Positions 20,636 through 29,958 of a stretch of DNA of 64,000 nucleotides are shown piece after piece. Made by a program: the position numbers and the translations under genes. Below the pieces are notes generated by a model. It saw only the letters and a program-made list of their open reading frames with translations. It was not told where the DNA came from and made no database searches. The stretch lies in NCBI GenBank assembly GCA_965240325.2, contig OZ251229.1, forward strand, positions 992,001 through 1,056,000. Direction: 5' to 3'. This stretch comes from Rebecca billardiae RCC1528. Lineage: Eukaryota > Haptophyta. Position 1 is the first letter of the stretch; each line of letters starts with the position of its first letter.

Positions 20636-23600
20636 ATGACGAAGCCCACGAGCCGGTTCGCACACTCGGAGGGCAAGTGCGCCCTGTGCTACAGCCCCGA
20701 TGGCCGGTGCGTTCTACGCCTCTGCCGCCCCCCCCCCCCCGCCCCCGCGCGCCCCAGCCTCCCAAGCCGCGCTCCGCCGTGATGCGGGGCTCCGCAAGTG
20801 CGTGCGCCGCCGAGCTCATTACGCTCGCGCGCGCCGCCGCGCGGCTGCAGGCACATCATCACGGGTGGAGCGGACACGTTCGTGCGCATCTTCGACGCGT
20901 CAAGTCTGAGCGCCGAGCCTCGTCAGATCGAGCACCACGCGGAGCCCGTCACCGCCATCGCGATGAGCGCGCAGGTGCTTGCGCGCGGCGCTGCGCGACG
21001 CGAGCGCGCCCCGCGACGCCGTTGGCTCACGCCGCGCCCGTCGGCGATGGGCGCCCCGCGCGCAGGGCGATCGGTTCGCCACCGGTTGCGAGGACAATAT
21101 GGCCGCCCTCTTCGCCTTCCCCGCCGCCGAGTTCGAGGGCAACGCCACGCGCGGGCAGGCGGCGGTCTGCGACCTCGCCTTCAGCCCCTCCGGCCAGTTC
21201 CTCGCGGTCGCGTGCGAGGACGGCAACATCCGGCACGTGAACCACGCGACGAGCCAGGTGACTATGCTCAAGGGCCATGCCGACACCGTCCTCTCCCTCG
21301 CGTACGACCCGCAAGGGGCCTTCCTCGCCTCGGCCTCGGCGGACGGCACCGTGCGCATCTGGGCGACCGACGACGGCTCGGTGGTCGAGGTGCGCGACCA
21401 CGGCTTTGGCAAGATCAGGCCGGCGGACGAGGCGACGTGCTCGGTGGCGTGGCACCCGGACGGCACGCAGCTCGCGATCTCCGGCCCTCGCGGAGTCCAG
21501 CTCGTCGACCGCGACACGTGGGCGCTCGCGCACACGCTCTCAGGCCACGGCGCGCACGGGCCGCAGCTGCGCGTCGCGTGGTCAGGCTCTGGCCAGTACC
21601 TGGCGGCGTGCGGCCTGGACCGCAACCTGTTCGTGTGGGACCTGGCGTCGCGCGAGACGCTGGGTAAGTACCTCTGCGACTCGCCCGTGTGCTCGATCGC
21701 GTGGTCCCCCGTGCACAACGCGCTCGCCTTCGTCGACCGCGACGGCTCGCTCAGTGTCTGGGACGGCGTCGTGCCGCCTCACTATGCGCACCCGGCGACG
21801 GCGACGCACGCAAAGGCCAAGGGCGCGGCGGGCGCGGGTGGCGCTGGGCAGGAGGAGGAGGACGACGCCGCGCTCGAGGCGGCCCTCGCCGCCGCGCTCG
21901 AGGCGGAGGAGGACGACGCCGCGCCCGCGCAGCAACCCGTGCCGAAACGCCGCCTCGCCACGAACGCTGCGGCCGACGCCGGCGACGGAGACGACGACGC
22001 CGGCGACGGAGGCGCGCGCGCCGCGCCGGCGAGGCGCGTGAGCGCGGTGGACGATCACGACGACATGGTCGGCCTCGAGAGCGCCGAGGCGAAGGAGGCG
22101 CGGATGCTCGAGCTCGAGCTCGCGCTCCGTCGCGAGGAGCGGCTCAAGGCGCTGCGCGATGAGCACGCGGCCGCGAGCGCGCCGCCTCCGCCGCAGCCAG
22201 TGGACGTGAGCTGCGCGCAGGAGTCGGTGCAGCCGGGCTCGACGCCGTACGTCAACCGCCGGCGCTTCCTCGTGTGGAACCTGACGGGCTCGGTGGTCTC
22301 GCGCGACGAGGACGCGGCGTGCACCATCGAGATCGAGTTCGCCGACGCGGAGCGCCACAGGCCCATCCGGATCACCGACCACTACCGCTTCACGCTCGCG
22401 GCGCTCGACGACGACGGCGTCCTGTTTGCGAGCGCGGCCGAAGCGGAGCGCGCGTCCACGCTCGCGTACCGCCCGTTCAACTCGTGGGCGGCGAACTCGG
22501 AGTGGCAGGCGCAGCTGCCCGACGGCGAGGAGGCGACGTGCGTCGCGCTCGGGTACAAGTTCGCCGCGGTCGGCACGTCCGCGCGCAACGTGCGCCTCTT
22601 CTCGCACACGGGCCGGCCGCTCGCGCTGTGGACGGCCGCCGCCCCGATCGTGAGCATGGCCGGACACGCCGAGTCGCTCGCCGTCGTCGAGCACGGCGGG
22701 CGCGGCGCGCTGCCGGGCGAGCAGTGCCTGCGCGTGCGCGTGTACTCGACCGCGAACGAGCGGCGCGTGACGCGGCTGCTCGAGCGCCCGCTGCCGCTCA
22801 GCGAGGGCGCCACCCTGAGCTGGCTCGGCTTCAGCAGCGGCGGGCTGCTCGGCGCGGTCGACTCTGTGGGCGTGGTGCGGCTGTGCGTGAGCGCGTGCGA
22901 CCACGAGTGGATGCCGGTGCTGGACACGAGGCCGCACAAGAAGAGCAAGAGCGAGCGGCACTGGGTGGTCGGGCTGACGGATTCGCAGCTGCTCTTCGTC
23001 GTGTGCAAGGTGCGCGCGCGCGCGCGCGCGCGCACCTCTGCGGCGGCGCGCGCTGTGCGCCGCGCCCGGTGAGCGCGCGCTCAGCGCACCAACCTGACAC
23101 GCCCGAGCTGCGCGCCTCCCCGCGCCTCCGCGCGCCTCCCCGCGCCTCCCCGCGCCTCCCCGCGCCCGCCCGCCCGCATCGCGCGCGCGCAGGGTGGCGC
23201 CGCGCACCCCGCGCCGCTGCCGCGCCCCGTGCTCACCTGGCTCACGCTGAGCGTCCCCGCCGCGCAGCTCGACGGCGGCGGGTGCGAGCTCGAGGGTGAG
23301 CAGCTGCTGCAGGGCGCGCTGCTGGAGGAGAGGCGCGGCGCACTGCGCGCGGCGACTGACGAGGAGTCGGCCGAGGCGATCCGCTCCGAGGTGCTCGGGC
23401 TGGTCGGCGCGGCGGACCGCGCGACGCTGATGCAGATCAAGGCCGCGTGCTCGGCCGACCGCATCGCCCGGGCGCTCGACCTCGCCGCCCAACTCCGTCT
23501 GCCCCGCAGCGTCGAGGGCGCGATCGCGCTCGCCAACCACTTCAAGCACACGCAGCTCGCCGAGCGCATCGCCTACCTGATGGAGCTCTCGTTCGGCGCG

Positions 23601-24444
23601 AGCGGCGTGGACGACGTGGACGCCACGTTCGACCCGGCGCCCGCGCGCGGGCCGTACGCTCTCCACGGCGCGGACGACGCGCGCGCCGGCGCCGACCTCG
23701 ACGACGCGTGCGCGCGGCCGCTCGCGCGGCCGGCCGCGCGCGTCACCGCGAGCATCGGCGAGCAGGCGGCCGAGGCGCGGCGCGAGGAGGCGCTCAAGGC
23801 GCGGCGCGACGCGGCGCGCTCGGGCGCCGCGCGCTTCCCGCGCCGCTCGGCGCTGCCGGCCGCCGCCGCCGAGGACGACGACGAGGACGAGCGTGCTGCC
23901 GACGAGCCCGCTGAGAGGGCGGAGGACGAGAACGCGCAGGCGGGCGGCGCGGCGGACGAGGACGACGGCGCCGAGCCCACGTGGGTGGACGAGCAATCGG
24001 ACGAGCGCAAGCGCAAGGCGATGAACGCGATGCAGACACCCGGCGCGGCGGTGCCTGCCGCGCGCCAGAGCAGCAACCCGTTCGCCAAGGCGGCGAGCGG
24101 CTCGCGCGTCGAGCCGGCGACCACGGCCAAGGCACGCCGCTCGCACGCGCGCGCGCGCGCGCTCGCCGCGCCGGGCTCCGCACGAGCACAGCCGCGCTCG
24201 CGCGAGCGTGGTCGCGCGCACGCTCGCATGTGTGCTCACGCGTGCGTGCTCCCGCCCGCGCCTGGCGTCCGTGCGCGCGCGTGTGCACGCGCAGGAAGTC
24301 TTCGACAAGCTGCACGGCCTCAAGGCAGGCCCCGGCCAGCCACTCGAGCCGCTGGCCGCCAAGGCGGGCGGCGCCGAAGGTCCGACCAAGCGCAAGCTCG
24401 GCGCTCCATACGCGCCGACAAGCAAGAAGATGGCGAAGGCGTGA
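20636..24444 (+). CDS. CTF4/AND-1 (WDHD1) replisome hub protein (5 exons)
   Basis: Exons are 20636-20706, 20851-20974, 21066-23009, 23193-24131 and 24295-24444, giving 1075 aa. The N-terminus is a WD40 propeller (about residues 1-320; IITGGADTFVRIFDA, FLASASADGTVRIWATDDG). An acidic Ala/Glu/Asp linker follows (~330-430). Next is the SepB-type second propeller and trimerisation region (~450-770; VNRRRFLVWNLTGSVVS). Then come the Ctf4 C-terminal helices (VEGAIALANHFKHTQLAERI) and a basic tail, TKRKLGAPYAPTSKKMAK. CTF4 couples the CMG helicase to DNA polymerase alpha at forks. The HMG box of animal AND-1 is absent, as in yeast. Intron 4 appears to start with GC (AAG|GCACGC); the others are GT-AG. 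The start is supported by the short first exon running into conserved WD40 sequence. Confidence 0.93.
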
Positions 24445-24804
24445 AGTGCACACGGGAGGCTGCGGTGGCCGGTGGGATTGGATCGCCGACTGGCCATCTG
24501 GAGCCGCCTGGTGGGAGATTACGGAGTGACGATCACGATGGAGAGCATGCTGTGCAACCGCGAAGCCAGGCAGCGCGAGTGACGAGCTCCCAGCTCGGGT
24601 TGGATGGGCGGATGAGGACCTTGAACGAGGCAGATGGGACAGCGGCACGGAACCGGGAGGCTGTCAGCCTAGCGCTCTGAGCGCTCGCACTGGTACGTGC
24701 GTAACCGCGTAGAATCATTAGCCGCAACAGTCGCCTGGGGGGGGAAGCCATCTTTGACGCGACTGTCTGCTTGCCCGCTTGGGCTTTGTAGCTTGGTTCT
24801 CAAC
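24445..24804. other. 3' flank of CTF4
   Basis: About 360 bp of ordinary-GC spacer between the CTF4 stop and the foldback element. No gene seen. Confidence 0.5.
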
Positions 24805-24980
24805 TTCGACTTCAGCCGGTTACCACATTAAGCCGAATCCCGCCACCACATTAAGCCTTAATGTGGCAGACGGTTGACCACTGCCACATTAAGGATCCCG
24901 CCACCACATTAAGGCGCGCGGCCCGCGAGCGGGGCGCTCGTGCGGCGGCGACGGCCGCCGTGCGTGGAGGAAAACGCGGC

Positions 24981-25385
24981 GGTGGGGCGGCGATCGAGGG
25001 GCGACACGCTATGCAGCGAGTGTTCGAAGCGTTCGCGAGCGTGCGCACCAGCCTGACCACACAGGGCAGCTCGCAGGACTCACAGGCCGCGCTGCACAAC
25101 TCTGGGCGGCGCGGCGGCGCGGCGGCGCAGCGCACGCGGATCGCCCGCTGCCACAGCGGCCGCGCGCGGGGGCGTCGGTGCTGCGGCGAAGGCCGAGGAT
25201 GTCGAGGAAGAGGTGGTGATGGGATGGAAGAGGTGGCGGTGGGGCGACGATCGAGGGGTGACACGCGACGCAGCGCGGGAGCGCGGGTTCCAAGCGTCCG
25301 CGAGCGTGCGCGCCAGCCTGACCACCCCGGGTAATCCCAGGACTCACAACCCTGGGCGGCGCGGCTGCGGTGGTGGCGGGAGGCC
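24981..25385 (+). repeat. Diverged two-copy direct repeat inside the foldback element
   Basis: GGTGGGGCGGCGATCGAGGG at 24981 recurs as GGTGGGGCGACGATCGAGGG at 25238. The homology continues through CGAGCGTGCGC.CCAGCCTGACCAC and GGGCGGCGCGGC. Copies are roughly 24981-25125 and 25238-25385. Confidence 0.8.
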
Positions 25386-26049
25386 TGGCGGCTACTCCCG
25401 ATGGACTGGTTGCACCCAGCTTTGGGGACTTGTCCGACTCATGTGACGGCAGACGCTCAGACGGTAGAACGGTAGAGGTCACGCTCCATGCGGACGAGAG
25501 CGCTTGAGCGCATGCTCGGCCACTGCTTTGACATCCCGAAATCTCGACCGGGGTGGCTCCAGGCTGAGTCATCCCGTGTGCGAGCATGCGGGGCAGGCGA
25601 ACGGGTCGTCAATTGTGGGCCACTGATTGGCACCCGGTCCGATGAGCAGCGGAGCAACAGAGGCCAGCACATGTCCAGCGAGGGCTACCCGACCGAATCT
25701 GCGAGAGCGCCGCCGTGCGCCGTGCGCCGTCCAAGGTCGACAATGGCAAGGCCCCGGCGGACGGTGCTCGCGGATCGTGCGCGCCGCTAACGGACACGCA
25801 AGTGCGCAACCATCCGCGCCTGTCATGCGCACGCGCAATGATGTCAAGGTGCCGAAGGCCGCGGAGCGCGTAAGTGCTCGTCGACGCGCGCGTGCACGTT
25901 CCTCTGCAGAGGAACAGTGACTCAGGAACAGCTCAGCCGATGGTACGCCGCTGCCGGCCGCTCATGTGGTGCTGCGCGTGACGCAACCCATGTTGTGTAG
26001 CATCACCGTATTGTAGCCAGCCTCGCGCGCTACCGAAGACGGCTTTGAT

Positions 26050-26900
26050 ATGCTAGTTACTACTGGGGAAGTCGGCGGCGAGCCTGCCGGAGCGGCCGTC
26101 GGTGCTCCCGCTGTAGACGCATGCGCTCGTGCGCTCGAGGTGGCGTTCGTCGTACAGCGAGGTGAACTGCGTTCGCGTCGTCGGGCTCGAGCCCTCGGCA
26201 CACGTGTAGCTCTCCATAGCGCTCAGCCCGGCGATAAGCGCTGTGGACGGCGCGGAGGTGTCGCTCTGGCGCTCCACTGTGCGCATGAGCTGACGCAGCA
26301 GTCCCTGGAGCGCGTCGGCGAGCGCGTGCGTGTTGAGGTGGTCGAGGCAAGCGTCGAGCACGCGGCGGTGCAGGTGCAGCCGCTGAACAAGCACCTACTC
26401 GCGGCGCACGCGGACGCGCGGCGCAAGGAGGAACAGCTCGAGCTGCTGAAGGGCACGCTGAGCGCGCTCAAGGCTGAGCTCGAGCGCAGGTTGCAGATGA
26501 GCGCAGGCGTGCGCCCGCAGACGCGCGTGCGGGGGCATGCTGCGCAGACGCAGCGCTGCAGCCAACATGGAGCCTGCCTGGAAGTGACCTCCATCACGCA
26601 CTCTTGCGCGCGCCCTTCAGCGCAGCTGATCGACAAGGGCCTTGGCCACGGGTCTGACGGAGCACTCTCGCACGGTGACCTGCTCAACGCCGTGTATGCC
26701 AGCAGCGCGCTTCGCACGCTGGCCGTCAGCGGCGAGCACGGCGAGATCATCTACCGAGTGCTCGAGGTGTCCCTGCTTGAACTGCTTTCCCTTCGCGAGC
26801 AGCACGTACTTCACCGCGAGCACGGCGCGCGCGCGCCGCCACGCTGCTTCTTGTCGGACGCGGGCTCGCCAGCCTCACCGAGGAACTCGAAGTGCTTCCC
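26050..26900. other. Protein-like stretches inside the element, unresolved strand
   Basis: On the plus strand, frame 26050 contains a helical, charged stretch (DARRKEEQLELLKGTLSAL) near 26415-26465. On the minus strand, 26823-26617 reads VLLAKGKQFKQGHLEHSVDD and continues open to a stop. Both look better than random for GC-rich DNA, but neither has an intact gene or a family I recognise. A captured host gene fragment is a fair guess. Confidence 0.25.
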
Positions 26901-27251
26901 GACGCCCGGCGCCACTGCCTCCGCCGGCCAGTGCACGACTGCGTCGAGCAAAGGGCGACTGACCAGGCCAGCGCGGTTCAGGACGTTTGCGACCGAAGCC
27001 GAAGACCATCGGCGCATCGCTCCGCGCGTGGCGTGTCGGTGGCCGTGCGAGCGTTGGCGCGGATCCTTAATGTGGCAGCCGGTCGCCTTAATGTGGTAGC
27101 CGGTCGCGGGGCCCTTAATGTGGCAGGTGGTCAAGGCTTAATGTGGCAACCGGATGAAGCCCTCAACTTCTCATCAAGGAACCTCCGCTGCCATCATGCG
27201 GCCAAGACGCCCAGACCTCCGAAATCCGCGCCGGAGCAAACGGGCACAATA

Positions 27252-28616
27252 ATGGGCGGCGCCTCCTGGATCTGCGCCATGCTCGCCCTCGCCGCCGCCA
27301 CGGCTCATGAGGACGACCAATCGTGGGCTCTCGACGCGGGCCTCGTCCAGCCGCCGCGTGCATACCGAGGCGCGCGCGCAGCTGGCCCAGGGCCGAGCTT
27401 GCCAGAGCGGCAGCGCGCGGTGGGTTTGCTGAACGAGCAGTCGAAGCGCGTGGTGCGTGGTTGCAGCCCTGACCCCGACGCTGCCACGCTCCAGAGCCGG
27501 CTGCGTGCCATCGCCTCGTGCTCGTGCACGCCAGCCGGACCGACTTGCGCGCGCCATGGACCGCGCCCGATCCGTGCACAAATGGAGGGCAAGTATGGCA
27601 TTGGCTCAGAGATGAGCTCGCTGCTCAAGCCGCTCACGCTTGCCGTCGAGGAGGGAGTGCCCTTCCTCGACCCGCTCTACCCACGGGTTGGCTGCGCGAA
27701 TGGCCCGTATTTGAGCAGCTGCCTCGGCCTACGCTCGCCAGCGCCGTGCGAGCCGGCCGTCGCTGTCGCATCGGCGCACAAGCATGCCCACGCCGCTGCC
27801 TATGCTGCCGAACGACATCTCAGCGCGCAGAACTACTCAAAGGTTGTCGAGCCTGACGTCCCGCCGCCATTCGTCGGGCGCAAGAGCCTCTTCTGGTTCA
27901 CGGGCCAGCTCCTCGCCTACCTGGTGCGCCCGGCCCCGCCGCTGGTCCGCTGGCTCCAGTATCAGCGCCGGGAGTGGGGCTGGGATGAGACGCGGAAGGT
28001 TGTCGGGCTTCACGTGCGCCGGGGCGACACGTGCCGCGACTGGAAGGCCAACGCCTTCGTGGAGGGCCGCTTGGACAAGCGGAAGTGGCGGAAGTGCGAC
28101 CAGCTCGACCTGTACGCGCCGCACGTCAAGGCCCTTGTCCAGAACTACGGCCTCGACGCCGTCTACATCGCCACGGACGACGAGGACATCGTGCGGCAGG
28201 CCAGGGCAAATGCGAGCGAGCTGCTCGGCGTCGCCCCCTCGGCGGTGTTCTCGCTCCCGCTGAACCGCACGATGTACAAGCGAATCACGATCGACGCGGC
28301 GATGCGCACGCACGACAAGATCAACTTCGACTTTGCCGCCGACGCGCACGGCTTTGTTGCCGACCTTGTGCTGCTGGCTGCAGCCGACGCTCACGTGGGC
28401 AAGTCGACGAGCAATATGTTCCGCCACGCTCTGTCGCTTTCGAATGCGCTCAAGGGCGGCGATTGTGTCGCACCGTACGCCTCGCTCGACTCGCTGTGGT
28501 GTGCGAACTTCGGCATGAACACCGGCATCTCGCTCCTGAATCCGAAGAGCATGACCGTGGACATAATGACGAGACCTGAGCGTCGTGTCAACCGCCAGCG
28601 GCGATTCGACTGCTGA
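27252..28616 (+). CDS. Secreted-pathway fucosyltransferase-like protein (HxRRGD motif)
   Basis: 454 aa from the ATG at 27252, which places a signal peptide (ICAMLALAAATA, residues 7-18) at the N-terminus; the frame is open upstream into the mobile element but without ATG. The core resembles alpha-1,6/O-fucosyltransferase GT-B folds. The donor-binding loop VVGLHVRRGDTCRDWK has His254-Val-Arg-Arg-Gly-Asp. It is followed by DAVYIATDDEDIV, and by VGKSTSNMFRHALSL in place of the FUT8-type S/T-S motif. Six or more Cys and N-x-S/T sites fit a lumenal enzyme. It probably transfers fucose to protein or polysaccharide; the acceptor is unknown. The 5' leader abuts the foldback element, which could affect its expression. 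No intron. Confidence 0.75.
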   Translation: MGGASWICAMLALAAATAHEDDQSWALDAGLVQPPRAYRGARAAGPGPSLPERQRAVGLLNEQSKRVVRGCSPDPDAATLQSRLRAIASCSCTPAGPTCARHGPRPIRAQMEGKYGIGSEMSSLLKPLTLAVEEGVPFLDPLYPRVGCANGPYLSSCLGLRSPAPCEPAVAVASAHKHAHAAAYAAERHLSAQNYSKVVEPDVPPPFVGRKSLFWFTGQLLAYLVRPAPPLVRWLQYQRREWGWDETRKVVGLHVRRGDTCRDWKANAFVEGRLDKRKWRKCDQLDLYAPHVKALVQNYGLDAVYIATDDEDIVRQARANASELLGVAPSAVFSLPLNRTMYKRITIDAAMRTHDKINFDFAADAHGFVADLVLLAAADAHVGKSTSNMFRHALSLSNALKGGDCVAPYASLDSLWCANFGMNTGISLLNPKSMTVDIMTRPERRVNRQRRFDC

Positions 28617-28839
28617 CTCCTACAGTAGGTCTCTCTCTCTCTCTCCAGCTGGCGGCGTCCGTGACACGGACCCGCGTAGTCCACCGTACATGCGTAGTCC
28701 ACCGTACATCCGCGTGGAGTCTCAAGAGGGTGAGCCCGCGGCACTGACGCCAGGTTCCGTCGCGCGCTCCATCGTGGAGGGTGAGTAATACTGAAATCTG
28801 AAAAAGAGGAATTTTTGTCGGCCTCCATTTCTCAGCGCG

Positions 28840-29538
28840 ATGTCCGGGCGCCCGCCCTGCCGGGGGCGAAGCCGAGACGACACGCGACTGCGTGGCCTCG
28901 CCCTCGGCAGCATGGAGGGCGAGGAGGCGCTCACGCGGCTCTACCGCGTCTGGCGCACAGCCCAACAGATGCTGCGCGACCGCGGCTACCTCGTCGACCC
29001 CGAAGATCTCATCCGCACACGCGACTCGTTTGTCGATATCTTCACCAAAGAGCGCCATGGCTCGCGCGAGCAGCTCACCATCCTCGCGCAGAAGCGCGAT
29101 GATCCGACGCAGGGCATCTTCATCTTCTTCCCCGAAGATGCGAAAGTGGGGATCAAGCCTATCCGCAAGTACTGCGACAAAATGAGCGAGATGGGCACGA
29201 ATCGCGCGATCCTTATCGTGCAAGAAGCGATGACCTCGCACGCGAAGCAGGCGCTCAAGGAGACGGTCACGCTCGGCCTGCACATGGAGCACTTCCAGGA
29301 GGCTGAGCTGCTGGTGAACATCACCGAGCACGTGCTCGTCCCAAAGCACCAGGTCATGTCTGACGACGAGAAGCGCGAGCTTCTGCGCCGGTACAAGCTG
29401 AAGGAGTCGCAGCTGCCGCGCATCCAGCTGAACGACCCCGTTGCTCGGTACTATGGCATGACGCGCGGGCAGGTCGTCAAGATCATTCGGCCGTCGGAAA
29501 CCGCGGGGCGGTACGTCACGTACAGGCTTGTGGTGTGA
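28840..29538 (+). CDS. RNA polymerase I/II/III subunit RPB5 (RPABC1)
   Basis: 232 aa from the first ATG. A second in-frame ATG at 28912 in better context (GGCAGCATGGAG) gives 208 aa, the usual family length, and begins EGEEALTRLYRVWRTAQQM; it is the more likely start. The N-terminal jaw domain contains FPEDAKVGIKPIRKYCDKM. The C-terminal assembly domain contains ITEHVLVPKHQVMSDDEK and LLRRYKLKESQLPRIQLNDP. It ends with DPVARYYGMTRGQVVKIIRP and YVTYRLVV, all hallmark RPB5 sequence. It is shared by the three nuclear RNA polymerases. The gene is intronless and converges on PUS7 420 bp downstream. Confidence 0.97.
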   Translation: MSGRPPCRGRSRDDTRLRGLALGSMEGEEALTRLYRVWRTAQQMLRDRGYLVDPEDLIRTRDSFVDIFTKERHGSREQLTILAQKRDDPTQGIFIFFPEDAKVGIKPIRKYCDKMSEMGTNRAILIVQEAMTSHAKQALKETVTLGLHMEHFQEAELLVNITEHVLVPKHQVMSDDEKRELLRRYKLKESQLPRIQLNDPVARYYGMTRGQVVKIIRPSETAGRYVTYRLVV

Positions 29539-29958
29539 GTTGTGTGCAGCCCTGCCTCGTAGCATCGCAGCCCGACGTCAGACCGCCGTCGGTCACCGTC
29601 CGTGAAAAACCGCTAGCAGCAGTGTCAGCCGATCCCGCGCCGAGCAGCCCGCCGCCGCCGGGCCCGGCGGGCCCGGCCGCCGCCCGCCCGGCGGGCCCCG
29701 CCCCCGGCGCCCGGGGCGGCCCACCAGGTGCCGCGGGCGGCTCGACACTCTCCGCTCCCAGACTCCAGCGGCAGGCGTATTAAGTTCCGATGTCGCCTGT
29801 CAGCTTCACCGTGTCATGCGTGTCATGTGCTCGTAGTAACACTGCTGGATTCACGGTAGCGCTGCGCCGCTGCCAGTGCCAGTGTGAGTGTCGCCCGACT
29901 CAGAGCGTCGCACCCGGGTGCGCGGCCCGGACAGCCCCGGTGATCGGCGTCGTCATCA
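29539..29958. other. Convergent intergenic region
   Basis: 420 bp between the stops of RPB5 and PUS7. It holds a GGGCCCGGC-rich self-complementary patch at about 29650-29720 that would fold strongly in RNA and could act in 3'-end formation on either side. No gene seen. Confidence 0.45.

Larger units (their letters stand above)
24805..27165. mobile_element. Foldback-type element with inverted arrays of a TTAATGTGG motif
   Basis: Left end 24805-24915 carries copies of CCACATTAAG at 24823, 24846, 24885 and 24904, plus one inverted copy at 24856. Right end 27058-27165 carries the reverse motif CTTAATGTGG at 27066, 27087, 27114 and 27137. Reverse-complementing the right end restores the same order and shared spacers (CCGGTT then CCACATTAAGCC, later TTGACCAC then TGCCACATTAAGG). 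The ends are therefore ~105-bp imperfect terminal inverted repeats with internal subrepeats. The 2.1-kb interior has a 257-bp-offset tandem duplication and no recognisable transposase, so the element is probably non-autonomous. Target-site duplications are not obvious. The right end lies only 86 bp before the fucosyltransferase-like gene. Confidence 0.7.

Noticed and set aside
21582-24497. 971-aa minus-strand open frame antisense to CTF4
   Set aside because: Arg/Ala/Pro-rich shadow caused by high GC; the plus strand encodes an unambiguous CTF4 with conserved domains.
24805-24915. Motif array as a CRISPR array
   Set aside because: Irregular spacers, mirrored copies at the other end and a eukaryotic context.
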